Shown here: in pieces, positions 47,111 to 57,759 of the stretch
Numbering within the stretch: the stretch's first letter is position 1
Layout: the number at the start of each line of letters is the position of its first letter
Source: Adiantum capillus-veneris
Taxonomy: Eukaryota > Streptophyta > Polypodiopsida > Polypodiales > Pteridaceae
NCBI GenBank assembly: GCA_014529385.2
Contig: CM043965.1
Location: 13,345,912-13,409,911, forward strand
Direction of reading: 5' to 3'
DNA: 64,000 bases
Position numbers and translations under genes: made by a program
The notes under the pieces: model-generated
What the model saw: only the letters and a program-made list of their open reading frames with translations
Database searches by the model: none
Told to the model about the DNA's origin: nothing

Positions 47111-48628
47111 TGTCACAAAAATACGGAAGCGTAAACTGACGTTTAATTGCACTTCAAATACTCAAGAGAATTAGAGGGAGCGAGAAAACTTGACACTTCA
47201 TTGGGGACCAGAAGATGGGTTGGTCCCCCCCCCATAAAGAGAATATCTTTATCACTAAGGGAGAATCTTTACAAGCACAGGAACGGGGCATACGCCCGTC
47301 CTCTATTCTTTCTTTTGTTCTGTTCTGACTACTGACTGAGAAAGTGTTTCCACTTTCTTACTGCTTAGGGGATTTCCCCTCTTCTGCGAGACTGGTTGGA
47401 AGCTCTCGAAAAGAGAGTCTATCTTCCGAAACAGCTCATCGGAAGCTCTCACAGAGGAGAGTCCATCTTCCGTTATGTGTTGCCTTCATGCTCATTCATC
47501 CATGCATGGAACACAAAAGAGAAACAAGCAAAATGCACACGCACATGCTTGCTGTAATTTTTTGCACATAACCTGAAATTCTTACCTGTGCACACCCCTA
47601 CGCCGAAACAGAGGTCTTCTTCGCGATGGAATCGCGCCAAACTTGATGTAGACTTAGGATAAGGAGAGAGAAGAGAATTTCTATGGCTGATCTGCTGAAA
47701 ACAGCCCTAATCGAGGTGATTAGGGGCTGAAAACAGAGAATTACAGCAGCCGCACTCTGCTAAGAGAGCGTCTACGGCAGCTTCTCGCGATGAAACTTCA
47801 CCAGAAGGTGTCTATGACTGTGAGATCCCTTGTTCTTGACAATGGGAGCACAAAGCTACCACATATGTCGCAAGGGGCTGCTCTCAAGCTTCAATGGAGG
47901 GCTCCACCGCGTAGAGCACGCTCACATTGGGGGGGGGGGGGGGGGTGTAGGTGCACTGCCAGCCCTTGTGAAGGAGGCGCTGATGCTCTTAAATAGGCTT
48001 CATACATGAAGAGGGGGCGCTAGGAGATAAGGGAGAGTGAGAGTGAAAGCTTGCATTGGTAAGTGTGCCACTTGGCACACTTACTTTAAAAACTTAAAAA
48101 CCATTCAACTTTTGACTTTAAAAACTTCTAGCTCATTAATTAAAAAAAAAAGTGCAACTAACTAACAACTGCTACCAATGATTCTTTTATGAGAACACCA
48201 AAGGTCTGCCGGCGCAATGCCGCATGGGCACTGCACCGCCTTTACCTGTTCACACTTGTCCAGCCGCCCGCCCGGGCACGGACCGTTAAATTTAATTTCA
48301 CGAAACTTACCCTAAGGCTTCATTAGCTTTATTAGCCTTAGGGTCACTGTTCTAAGGACCCCATCTCATTCATGTGCTTGTATTGACGCGCGTATTTTTC
48401 TGAGCCTAAAATCTGAGGCTACTGCTTACCCCTTTCTGAAGACCCGATTTCCCAATCACTAGGGCTTCAGGGTAATTTCTGCTAAGGTCCCTCTGAGGTG
48501 TTGTGGCCCGCATTTAGGCTCACCTGAGGCCTTAGAACTGCTAGGTCTATTCTGGTGTGCACACAACTAATTAGATAATTCTTTTCTCGTAAATAAATTA
48601 ATCATTTACAAAGTCTGACTTAGTTACA
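47111..48628 (-). repeat. Gypsy D2 3' LTR (1,518 bp)
   Basis: The plus-strand view runs from TGTCACAAAAATACGG to CTTAGTTACA. It is 41 bp longer than the 5' LTR: a segment near 48060-48110 (containing the palindromic GTGCCACTTGGCAC) is absent from the other copy, and a G-run is 17 nt (47929-47945) against 12 (54153-54164). On the minus strand the TATA-like CTATTTAAGAGC is at about 47985-47996. Confidence 0.93.
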
Positions 48629-48640
48629 TCCCTCTTGGTT

Positions 48641-48973
48641 TTAAACAGTTGACCTCAACTGTAGAGCGTCAACATAACTGTGCAAGATGTCAGGGTAGTC
48701 CTTGAGATCGGACTCAGTCATGCACTTTGCATCTAAAGGAGTGTAATTCTTGAACTTGACTAAATACTTTCGATGTAGACTCCTCGACTTGAGTTGTCTC
48801 TCCGAGTGGTGTATTATTTGTTCAGGTTGAAGGATTTCCTCAGTCTCTTCGACTTCTGGAGGATCTTCTTGTACGGGCGCCACTGGAGGAGGTCCAACAT
48901 AGGGTCGGAGGAGACTGACATGAAAAGCATTATGGATTCGCCAATTATAAGGTAAATCCAATCTGAAAGTCAC
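48641..48973 (-). pseudogene. pol: Gypsy D2 Pol C-terminus with chromodomain-like tail, out of frame
   Basis: It continues integrase from DVTFRLDLPYNWRIHNAFHVSL to a chromodomain-like EILQPEQIIHHSERQ and YLVKFKNYTPLDAKCM. The last Cys replaces the Trp of the gypsy C tail (DAKWM), a conserved aromatic-cage-type position. It is separated from the upstream frame by a 1-bp loss near 49000. Confidence 0.85.
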
Positions 48974-50628
48974 ATCATTGACTTTATCTGTAATTTGAAA
49001 GGGCCGTAGAATCTATGGGAAAGTTTGACAACTTTCCCTTTGCCGACCCGCTTTTTCAATCTAGCTTTCTCAAACCGAAGCAGGACAAATTGTCCTTTTT
49101 CAAGATTGAGATTCCTTCTGTGCTTGTTTGCTTTTCTGTTCTGTTGCTCTTGAGTACGAAGAATCGCTTGCTTTACTTGTTGATGGGCAATATCAATATT
49201 GCGCACAAATTCATCTGCGGCGAAGATGTTTTCTTTGGTCACCATAATAGGAAGTAAGAGTGGCTTCCCGTAAATAATTTCGAAGGGGGCTTTACCAGTT
49301 GAGGAATGTATGGTATTATTATACGCAAACTCAACTATTGGTAAGTACTGTTCCCATTCGGATTGTCGTTCCGAAACATAGCACTTGAGGAGATCTAAAA
49401 CAGTGGCATTAGCGATTTCGCTTTGACCATCTGTTTGAGGATGATAAGCTGATGAAAAATCAAGCTTAGTTCCCAAGTTTTCAAACAATGCCTGCCAAAA
49501 TAGACTAGTCATGCGGGGATCTCTATCGGTGACAATAGTCTTTGGCAATCCATGGTGTTTAAAAATCTGAGTTAGAAATATTCTAGCCATGTGATCAGCT
49601 TTGATCGTCTTCTTTACTGGAAGAAAATGGGCTTGCTTACTGAATCTGTCTACTATAGTCCAGATTGCATCATTTCCATTCTTGGATCGAGGAAGATCCG
49701 TAATAAAATCCATGGCAATACTTTCCCATGGCGTGTTAGGCACAGGGAGCGGCTGAAGCTTGCCATAAACTTTATGTCTGTCATATTTTACCTTTTGGCA
49801 GACTAAACACTGACGTACATATTTTTCAATGTCCGCACGGAGTGTTGGCCAAAAGAAATACCTTTCGAGGGTACTAGTGGTGGAAGCAATTCCCCGATGC
49901 TCGGCATAAGGTGAATCATGTGCTTCATCCATCACCTTTTGTCGTAAGGGTTGAGCTATGCATATTGCTTGTTGACGATAGAGTGTATTATCCCTGATAG
50001 AATAAGGTGGCTTTGAGTGACCAGCTTGAAGATCTGCCCAAATTGTGGCGAAGTCTGGATCTTGAGGATACATCTCGCTGAGAGATTCTAGTTCCTCATG
50101 ATAAATTGTTGTTAGTGCATTGATCTTTGGACGCCTGGAGAGAGCATCTGCAACTGCATTCTTTGTTCCAGAAGTGTGTAAAATCTGAAAATGAAACATT
50201 GAAAGAAAGTTGGCCCATCTCATCTGCTTTTCTGATAACTTTCTCTGTGTGAGAAAGTAGCGAAGACTTTGATGATCTGTCTTGATAATAAAATCAGCTC
50301 CTAATAGATAGTGTTTCCAAATGGAAAGAGCATGAATTACTGCCATTAACTCTTTTTCGTATATGGAGGCATGCAACTCTGCATCTTTAAGGCGCCGACT
50401 TTCATAGGCTATCGCGTGACCCTCTTGGTTCAAAACTGCTCCTACACAATCTCCAGATGCATCGCAGTATACCTCGAAAGGTTTGCGAAGATCAGGGACG
50501 GTGAGAACAGGTCCGTGACCGAGTAGATACTTAAGCTTTTCGAAAGCTTGTTTTTGTCCAGACCCCCAATGGAATGGAATCCACTTCTTTGTCAGGTCAT
50601 GGAGGGGACCTGCTATCGCGGCAAAAGC
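48970..50628 (-). pseudogene. pol: Gypsy D2 RNase H and integrase (after the UGA)
   Basis: In the same frame as the upstream ORF. Contains RNase H (IYEKELMAVIHAL, KTDHQSLRYF, AVADALSRRP) and integrase (HDSPYAEHRGIAST, CLVCQKVKYD, MDFITDLPRSK, WTIVDRFSKQAHFLP, VTDRDPRMTS, SSAYHPQTDGQSEIAN), with the catalytic Asp, Asp and Glu present. Ends in a 1-bp frameshift after RFYGPFK near 49000. Confidence 0.9.
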
Positions 50629-53268
50629 TCAAATGAAACGACGATAGTAAGAACAGAGGCCGAGGAAACTTCGTACATCATGTACTGTAGTTGGCGTAGG
50701 CCATTCTACAACTGCTTGAATCTTATCAGGGTCCATTCTCACCTGGTTGTGAGATACTATATGGCCCAAATAGTGGATTTCTTTTAGAAAGAACTCACTC
50801 TTCTTAGCATTCACAAATAATTTGTGTTTGCGTAATTCTTCAAACACTAAGGCGAGATGCCTATAGTGTTCGTCTTCCGTCTCTGAGAAGATTAAGACGT
50901 CATCAAAGAAAACGCCTGTAAAGCTTCTGTATGAGTGGAAGATTCTATCCATCATTCTGTTGAATGTAGCTGGTGCATTAGTGAGCCCAAAAGGCATCAC
51001 TAGAAATTCATACAACCCGAAGGTTGTTCTAAATGAAGTCTTATGCACATCCTGAGGAGCTATGTGGATTTGATGATAACCGCTCTTCAAGTCTATACGA
51101 CTAAAGACACTGGCTCCTTGTAACTTATCAAGAATGTCGTCAATCCGAGGAATTGGAAATCGATTCTTGATTGTGATCTTGTTTAGAGATCTATAGTCTA
51201 TGCACATGCGGAATGTGCCATCCTTTTTCTGTACTAGCAAGACAGGTGAACAATATGGAGAAGTACTAGGCCTTATTAAGCCCTTCTCCAAAAGTTCGTT
51301 AACCTGCTTGAGAATTTCCTCTTGCTGCATTAGACTAACTCGATAAGGGGGCTGATTTGGAGGAGAACTTCCTGGGATCAAATCAATGGTATGATCCTCA
51401 GGTCGTGAAGGTGGAAGTTCATTTGGAAGTTCATCTGTAAAACAATCTTTATAACTTTCTAATAACTTAAGTCTTTTTTGCTCTAAAGAGGAAGAAAGTT
51501 GTGAAACAGACACATCTCTCTCTCTTGCAAAAATCAAGTACGCTGAAACACACTTTTTCATTTCTTTCTTGATGGCAATGTGGTTGGCGATAGGAATACG
51601 CCAATCACCTGCATCTGCAAGTACAAGATACTCCTTTCCTTTATGAGCAAAAGATAAGGTTTTGTGAACATAGTCAGGAATGGGATGCATCTTGTAGTGC
51701 CAAGGCATTCCCAAGATAACATCGCATCCTTCAAGTGAAGCTAGTAAGAAAGACTCTTGATCCTTGTAGTCGTCGACCTTTAGATTCAACTTCCCTATGA
51801 TTGGAGTAGAGTTTGAGTTCTGCCCTTTGAAAGCAGATTGCGCTTGAATAGAGACTCCGAAACGATTGGGCTGCAAGTTCAGGTCGTCAGCTAGCTTGGT
51901 AGAGATGAAGTTGTCTGTGCTACCAGGGTCAAACAAAATAAGAGCCCGCTGGTTGTTGATACTACCCCATGCTTTGAGAAGAGCTCTTTCTTTTCCATCC
52001 TTGGTTGTATTTCCCTGTACATCTGGGACTGCATTGAAAGAGGGTGGTTGTGGAGGTTTGGTAGGACAGTCACCCTTCATATGACCAACTTGTCCGCACT
52101 TGAAGCATCTTCCTTCACTAATGTATGTTCGCAACTCAGCAGGAGAGAGATATCTCCCTTTCTTGGGCTGATTTGGCTTTGCTTCTGCTTCGGAGGCGGT
52201 TCTTTTCTTCTTTTGAGAAGAAGTAGAAGAGGTAGGCTGCTCATGGAGAGCCTTCTGATTAGCATGGTAAGTGCTTTGCTCCATCTTCCTGGGAGTACCC
52301 TTGTCATGTATTCCATCAGCTATGCGGGCTGATTCCATAAGTATCTGCAAGTTACCTCGAGGGTAAAGCTTCATAGCCTTTTGCAAGGCTTCATGCAAAC
52401 CTGCTTCAAACTTGCGCATCTTCTCCGAATCGTCAATCTTCTTGAATGGAGTGACTTTCAAGAGAACGTCCCAAAACCTATCCACATAGCGTGGAACAGT
52501 TTCGTTCTCTGACTGTGAAAGTCGATCCCATTCTTTCTTTACCTCTTCCTCATAGTCTGGAGGAAGGAAATGTGCGTAGAACTCCTTCTTGAAAGCGGTC
52601 CAATCTTGGGGTTTGCAATCTTCCAGGATAAGGGTTAACCACCAATTGCTGGTGGTGCCTTTCAGGTACAAACTAACATGGCGAAGCTTGGATCTTTCTT
52701 TAAAATTCCCTTCAGCAAATGCAACTTCAAATTGGCGGATGAAAGCCAAAGCTTTGTCATTATCACGCCGTCCATTGTAGGTGTCGAATTTCACATCTTT
52801 ATCTCCCGACTTGAATGTTTTCTGCCTATGGTGCTTCTTCTTATGGTGCTCCTTCTTTCTATGCTTAGACTCCTTGGGGACAGGAGTCCTTTCCCTTGAA
52901 TGTACTTCCTGCTGCGACGGATCGTCAAGAAACATGTCTTCCGGAGAAACTATGTCTTCCAGATCCTTCATGAAAGAGAACTGAGGGGAATCAGGGGGAT
53001 CGTGCTCTTGAACTTTTGGATTAAACCGCACATGACGTTCTGGAGATTTCTTCTGCCTCTCGTGCATGCGTGAAGTTCCAATCAAAGGATCTTTTCTTGG
53101 TTGTGGCGCCTTTGGGTTCTGCAGAAATTCTCCCGACCCCATCGGCATTTTCTCCTTCCCTTTTTCAAGAGTATGGAGAATCTTTTGGACTTCTGGATGG
53201 GAGAGAGCTTTCTCCAACTCTTCCACCTGCTGTTGAAGGAGAGAGAACTCTATCTCGCGTCCTCCCAT
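50629..53268 (-). CDS. gag-pol: Gypsy D2 Gag-protease-RT polyprotein, ended by an in-frame UGA (879 aa)
   Basis: The start is the Met at 53268 (MGGREIEFSLLQQQVEELEK); the upstream codons in the longer frame are LTR and primer-site sequence. The N-terminal coiled-coil-like segment is followed by a gag core (IKFDTYNGRRDNDKALAFIR, SNWWLTLILEDC), knuckle CFKCGQVGHMKGDC, protease LILFDPGSTDNFIS, RT KDGTFRMCIDYRSLN and catalytic FFDD (GVFFDDVLIFS). Unlike gypsy C, gag and pol share one frame. The stop at 50631-50629 falls in YYRRFI-stop-AFAAIAGPLH, where related elements have Arg, so it is likely a CGA to TGA change at a CpG. Confidence 0.92.
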   Translation of the reverse strand: MGGREIEFSLLQQQVEELEKALSHPEVQKILHTLEKGKEKMPMGSGEFLQNPKAPQPRKDPLIGTSRMHERQKKSPERHVRFNPKVQEHDPPDSPQFSFMKDLEDIVSPEDMFLDDPSQQEVHSRERTPVPKESKHRKKEHHKKKHHRQKTFKSGDKDVKFDTYNGRRDNDKALAFIRQFEVAFAEGNFKERSKLRHVSLYLKGTTSNWWLTLILEDCKPQDWTAFKKEFYAHFLPPDYEEEVKKEWDRLSQSENETVPRYVDRFWDVLLKVTPFKKIDDSEKMRKFEAGLHEALQKAMKLYPRGNLQILMESARIADGIHDKGTPRKMEQSTYHANQKALHEQPTSSTSSQKKKRTASEAEAKPNQPKKGRYLSPAELRTYISEGRCFKCGQVGHMKGDCPTKPPQPPSFNAVPDVQGNTTKDGKERALLKAWGSINNQRALILFDPGSTDNFISTKLADDLNLQPNRFGVSIQAQSAFKGQNSNSTPIIGKLNLKVDDYKDQESFLLASLEGCDVILGMPWHYKMHPIPDYVHKTLSFAHKGKEYLVLADAGDWRIPIANHIAIKKEMKKCVSAYLIFARERDVSVSQLSSSLEQKRLKLLESYKDCFTDELPNELPPSRPEDHTIDLIPGSSPPNQPPYRVSLMQQEEILKQVNELLEKGLIRPSTSPYCSPVLLVQKKDGTFRMCIDYRSLNKITIKNRFPIPRIDDILDKLQGASVFSRIDLKSGYHQIHIAPQDVHKTSFRTTFGLYEFLVMPFGLTNAPATFNRMMDRIFHSYRSFTGVFFDDVLIFSETEDEHYRHLALVFEELRKHKLFVNAKKSEFFLKEIHYLGHIVSHNQVRMDPDKIQAVVEWPTPTTVHDVRSFLGLCSYYRRFI

Positions 53269-53321
53269 TTCTGCAGTCTGCCAAGAGTCGTCAATCCCTT
53301 CAGGAAGAGAGAGAGGACCTT

Positions 53322-53333
53322 GCTCTGATACCA
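53322..53333 (-). promoter_or_regulatory. Gypsy D2 primer-binding site (tRNA-iMet)
   Basis: The minus strand reads TGGTATCAGAGC, next to the 5' LTR edge at 53335. Confidence 0.9.
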
Positions 53334-53334
53334 C

Positions 53335-54811
53335 TGTCACAAAAATACGGAAGCGTAAACTGACGTTTAATTGCACTTCAAATACTCAAGAGAATTAGAG
53401 GGAGCGAGAAAACTTGACACTTCATTGGGGACCAGAAGATGGGCTGGTCCCCCCCCCATAAAGAGAATATCTTTATCACTAAGGGAGAATCTTTACAAGC
53501 ACAGGAACGGGGCATACGCCCGTCCTCTATTCTTTCTTCTGTTCTGTTCTGACTACTGACTGAGAAAGTGTTTCCACTTTCTTACTGCTTAGGGGATTTC
53601 CCCTCTTCTGCGAGACTGGTTGGAAGCTCTCGAAAAGAGAGTCTATCTTCCGAAACAGCTCATCGGAAGCTCTCACAGAGGAGAGTCCATCTTCCGTTAT
53701 GTGTTGCCTTCATGCTCATTCATTCATGCATCGAACACAAAAGAGAAACAAGCAAAATGCACACGCACATGCTTGCTGTAATTTTCTGCACATAACCTGA
53801 AATTCTTACCTGTGCACACCCCTACGCCGAAACAGAGGTCTTCTTCGCGATGGAATCGCGCCAAACTTGATGTAGACTTAGGATAAGGAGAGAGAAGAGA
53901 ATTTCTATGGCTGATCTGCTGAAAACAGCCCTAATCGAGGTGATTAGGGGCTGAAAACAGAGAATTACAGCAGCCGCACTCTGCTAAGAGAGCGTCTACG
54001 GCAGCTTCTCGCGATGAAACTTCACTAGAAGGTGTCTATGACTGTGAGATCCCTTGTTCTTGACAATGGGAGCACAAGGCTACCACATATGTCGCAAGGG
54101 GCTGCTCTCAAGCTTCAATGGAGGGCTCCACCGCGTAGAGCACGCTCACATTGGGGGGGGGGGGTGTAGGTGCACTGCCAGCCCTTGTGAAGGGGGCGCT
54201 GATGCTCTTAAATAGGCTTCATGCATGAAGAGGGGGCGCTAGGAGATAAGGGAGAGTGAGAGTGAAAGCTTGCATTGTAAAAACCATTCAACTTTTGACT
54301 TTAAAAACTTCTAGCTCATTAATTAAAAAAAAAAGTGCAACTAACTAACAACTGCTACCAATGATTCTTTTATGAGAACACCAAAGGTCTGCTGGCGCAA
54401 TGCCGCACGGGCACTGCACCGCCTTTACCTGTTCACACTTGTCCAGCCGCCCGCCCGGGCACGGACCGTTAAATTTAATTTCACGAAACTTACCCTAAGG
54501 CTTCATTAGCTTTATTAGCCTTAGGGTCACTGTTCTAAGGACCCCATCTCATTCATGTGCTTGTATTGACGTGCGTATTTTTCTGAGCCTAAAATCTGAG
54601 GCTACTGCTTACCCCTTTCTGAAGACCCGATTTCCCAATCACTAGGGCTTCAGGGTTATTTCTGCTAAGGTCCCTCTGAGGTGTTGTGGCCCGCATTTAG
54701 GCTCACCTGAGGCCTTAGAACTGCTAGGTCTATTCTGGTGTGCACACAACTAATTAGATAATTCTTTTCTCGTAAATAAATTAATTAGTTACAAAGTGTG
54801 ACTTAGTTACA
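53335..54811 (-). repeat. Gypsy D2 5' LTR (1,477 bp)
   Basis: Same sequence as 47111-48628 apart from the 41-bp difference, the G-run and a few substitutions. High LTR identity indicates a fairly recent insertion. Confidence 0.93.
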
Positions 54812-54816
54812 TCGCC

Positions 54817-55044
54817 CTGGATGCCTCCAGGTCCAAATGCAGCTGACCAAAAAGTCTCATATCTTCCACGCTAAAGCTGACCACAATGTCTAATGTGGCT
54901 CTTACACCGATGATGCTCCTGTAGCATAAGAAGGTCAATCTCTCCTCCCACAAGGCATCGCTGAAGCTCCTGACGCAGTCGGCCCCTCTGACGTTGAAAC
55001 TGGGGCCCACCTAATCCCCGTACGTTCCATGAGACGATCCTCAT
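54817..55044 (-). pseudogene. LINE2 ORF2 start: endonuclease N-terminus
   Basis: ATG at 55044 gives MRIVSWNVRGLGGPQFQRQR, then EIDLLMLQEHH, carrying the Asn and Glu of the APE-type endonuclease. A stop follows HIRHCGQL; reading on, RYETFWSAAFGPGG leads straight to the D2 insertion site and continues at 47110. Confidence 0.85.
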
Positions 55045-55213
55045 GGGGAGCGAGAGAGAACTGATGTTGCCATAGCAGCTAACCGTGCTATATTCGAGGC
55101 AGGCTGGATGGGGAGTAATCCGCATCCGAGCGTCCTCGAGATAGGCGTGACTGTAAAGAGTGTCTAGCCCAAGCCCAAGTAGACCGAGCCGTGCGTAAAG
55201 CAACCTTCTCTGT

Positions 55214-56815
55214 CTAGGAGTCCTCATGTATGTGTACATAGCATGGCGGGCTCTGCATGTCAGCAAAAAAGTGAACCACAATGTGTCTACATCCTGCTGC
55301 GTCTGGAGGTGTCACAACGAACTTGGCCAATGGCCACAGAGTCTGAAGCAAGTTTGTAACCCCTAGGTCTCCCGTGTGATGAGAGAACTCTAGGGCCTGT
55401 GTCTGTAGCCACTCCATACTGAGTCTATAGTCCACTCAGCTTGGTCCATGCTGCATAGGGGAAAAGAGAAGCCAACTGCCGAGTCCAAGGCCTTTATCCC
55501 CCTAGCTGCAAGGAACAACACATGAACTCTGAAGCAGGCTGTCTCAAGGTCTGGTAAGGGATCGTCGAGAAATTGTGTAAAGTCGTAGGCAAAGAAATCC
55601 CAATGACGACGAATGTCGAAACTCGTCAGATCACGAGGAACTACTGCAAAGGGAGGCGTCTGCACCAAAAGAGGTGGTCGCAAGAAAGGTTGTCCCTCTC
55701 GCGCCAAGCGACTTGTGGCAAAGGTGCTGCCAAGAGATCTCCTAGCAGTCGAGGAAGGCCTGCCCCTTGGGACGGCTGCGAGACTGGAGCGGGAGGAGGT
55801 GAGGGAGCAGGGGGAGAAGGGGGGGAGGAGGGGCGAGGGGGATCGGCAAAGGTAGGAGGTCGGGGTGGAGAGGTAAGAGGGAGGAGGAGGTGGGGGGGCA
55901 GAAGAGGGGGGGAACTCCCAGGGAGGAGGGGTTGTCAAGGGTGAGGCTGAGGTGGAGGTTGGAGCAGGGACCTCGTCCTGCTGAAGAGGGTCGAAAGGGT
56001 TTCGCGTGGGAACCCAATGCTGCTGGGTAGGAGCCTGAGGACCACTCTGAGTGCTAGGCTGGTGCGGTGGCCCCTGCCGACGTCGACCACGAACCTGCTG
56101 CTAGCCCTCCTCTGCTTGAGCCCCAGGCTCGGATGGTGGCGCTGCTTGCGTACTCTTGACTCTGCCTGCTGCTGCTGGCTAGCCCTTGAGGGCCAGGGCT
56201 GGGCCTGTGGTGTAGGTCGAGGTCTCCTCCGTCGACATGCCTTTGCAAGATGGCCCTTCTGTCGACAAATGAAACACTGATACGGGAGACCCGAATACTC
56301 AACGCTCTGTCGGAACCAACCCCCACTCACCAGAAGAAGTAGGATGACCTTCGGGAGAGTGTGGGTGTCCCTAACGAGAACCCGTACTGAAGGAATGCCA
56401 GCCGCCTTGGCAACTACTGAGGTTGCCGTGCGAGGTGTCTCCAGGACAGTCCCAATCTCTGAGCCTATCCTGGACAAAAGTGGTAGGTACTCCCTTCTCA
56501 AACCAAGAAAGCAGACGGAGATGGGGAGGTCTGTCTCCTTTACCAGAATATCTGAGGCGGGGTCAAAACCATGTCTCCACTGTCAAAAGTTGGCTCGAAT
56601 TGCTCGGATGGTCAAGGGGCTTATCGCAATGACCTTGGACGCCACTCGGAGGTCTCAAACTCAATCTGATAGTAACCGCATCTGAGGAACTGAACATCCA
56701 AGATCTTGCCCACCTCCGCGAGAAGGCGGGCCTGGAGAAGATCACGGAGCTCTGCTTTGTTGGGTCTGGTGCCGAGAATCTTGTAGATGACGGAAGTCGC
56801 CTGAAGGCGTTCCAC
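55214..56815 (-). pseudogene. LINE2 ORF1: CCHC RNA-binding protein, frameshifted
   Basis: The N-terminal part (56815 downward) reads VIYKILGTRPNKAELRDLLQ. The knuckle CFICRQKGHLAKAC (CX2CX4HX4C, about 56240) is followed by an Arg/Gln-rich region, a long Pro-rich linker (about 55940-55750) and a C-terminal segment FDIRRHWDFFAYDFTQFLDD. ORF1 proteins bind the LINE RNA. Several frame changes are needed to read it through. Confidence 0.75.
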
Positions 56816-56829
56816 CTTTGTGGCTAGGC

Positions 56830-57275
56830 TCGCTTGCTTTGTCGGAGTAAGAGCAAGTCAAATGGTGGGCTCATCGGGGTCAGGCGAGGGACTTCATCAG
56901 AGTCCCTCTGTGGCGGAGCTTGAGTCTGCTGCTTGGCGGAAAAGGAGTGGATGAAGAAGTTTCTCTGAAAAAAACCTCAACTAGCATTGTCAAGTAACCA
57001 GAACTGGTGGAGCAAGTTGAAAGAAGCCTTCAGGGAAAGGATGGCAGAATGAAAACAAGGGGGAGGGGGGACTGGAAATGGAAGAGGGTGAGGGTAGCGT
57101 GCGGCGAGCTGGAAATGGCAAGGGGTGAGGGCAGCGCGTGGCGCGCTGCAGACGGCAGAGGGCAGTGGGCAATGGGTAGCAGGGGCAGCGCGTAGCAGGT
57201 TGGGCTTACAATGCGAGGGCGGGAGGGGGGGGCGTGCGGGAGCAGCAGCGAGCCCGTCTACTGTCTCTCTCTCTC
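56830..57275 (-). other. LINE2 5' untranslated region
   Basis: No supported gene. G-rich on the plus strand (pyrimidine-rich in the LINE RNA). The RNA would start with (GA)n at 57275, as LINE3 does at 61028. Confidence 0.6.
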
Positions 57276-57290
57276 TATGGTGTTTGTCTC

Positions 57291-57759
57291 TTAACTTGGA
57301 GAAAGTTTGTAAGAAAACACTTTTGAACATTCTCTGTAAGGATTCTAGTTACTAATCCTTAATTAAGTACTTAAACTCATGATTAAGACTTAAGAAACTT
57401 GAACTTCACTTAGAGACAAGACTGAGAAGACTGTGTTTGATCGATTCATTCATTGAAATGAGTTACAAGGGTGTTCTTATATAGAAACTGAAGAGCACGA
57501 TGAAAAGACACCACCATAGGTCAAGAGACATGACTCTAGGCAAATAGTCGTGTCCTTTTGTTGTAGAGTCGTGACCCTTCGGCGTAAAGGTGCAGCCATT
57601 TGCTGAAGAGGCATGGCTATTCGCCGAACATGTGCGACTCTTGGACGAAGAGACACATCCTTTGGAGAATCGGGGTCTCGGATCTGGTGCATCTCGTATC
57701 TACAAAAGAATAATTGAAGAAGGTAATACAAAGACAAAGAATACGTCACAATCGTGACA
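57291..57759 (-). repeat. Probable LTR of an unidentified reverse-strand element
   Basis: On the minus strand a purine tract, AAATGGGAGGGAA, ends at 57760 and is followed by TGTCACGATTGTGACG, a typical LTR start with inner palindrome. A TATATAA box follows at about 57478-57484. The other LTR end is unknown because LINE2 inserted here; it should lie left of 40884. No partner LTR was found. Confidence 0.45.

Larger units (their letters stand above)
47111..54811 (-). mobile_element. Gypsy D2: nearly intact Ty3/gypsy element (7.7 kb)
   Basis: Sits inside the LINE2 endonuclease. LTRs are 47111-48628 and 53335-54811. Flanks are CCGCC (47106-47110) and TCGCC (54812-54816), a 5-bp duplication with one change. 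A tRNA-iMet primer site and a polypurine tract (AAGAGGGA on the minus strand) are in place. The single gag-pol frame is broken only by one UGA (50631-50629) and one 1-bp frameshift near 49000. It is close to functional but probably dead as a single copy. Confidence 0.95.
40884..57290 (-). mobile_element. LINE2: full-length L1-like retrotransposon with rearrangements
   Basis: Bounded by 15-bp target duplications with one mismatch: TATGGTGTTTGTGTC (40884-40898) and TATGGTGTTTGTCTC (57276-57290). The 3' end carries a poly(A) tail (11 T on the plus strand, 40899-40909). The 5' end begins with (GA)n at 57275. Minus-strand order: ORF1, ORF2 with endonuclease, RT, zinc-binding domain. Three disturbances: gypsy D2 in the endonuclease (47111-54811), a 1,586-bp tandem duplication of RT, and a 398-bp insertion with RNase H. 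Without these the element is about 6.7 kb. Confidence 0.92.

Noticed and set aside
46499-53376. Proteins starting MQLNVSLRFRIFVT at 47152 and 53376 as true N-termini
   Set aside because: These codons are D2 LTR sequence read through into LINE2 or gag; real starts lie elsewhere (gag at 53268).
57278-57290. TGGTGTTTG at 57278 as an LTR terminus
   Set aside because: The same sequence occurs at 40886 beside the LINE2 poly(A) tail, so it is the LINE2 target duplication.
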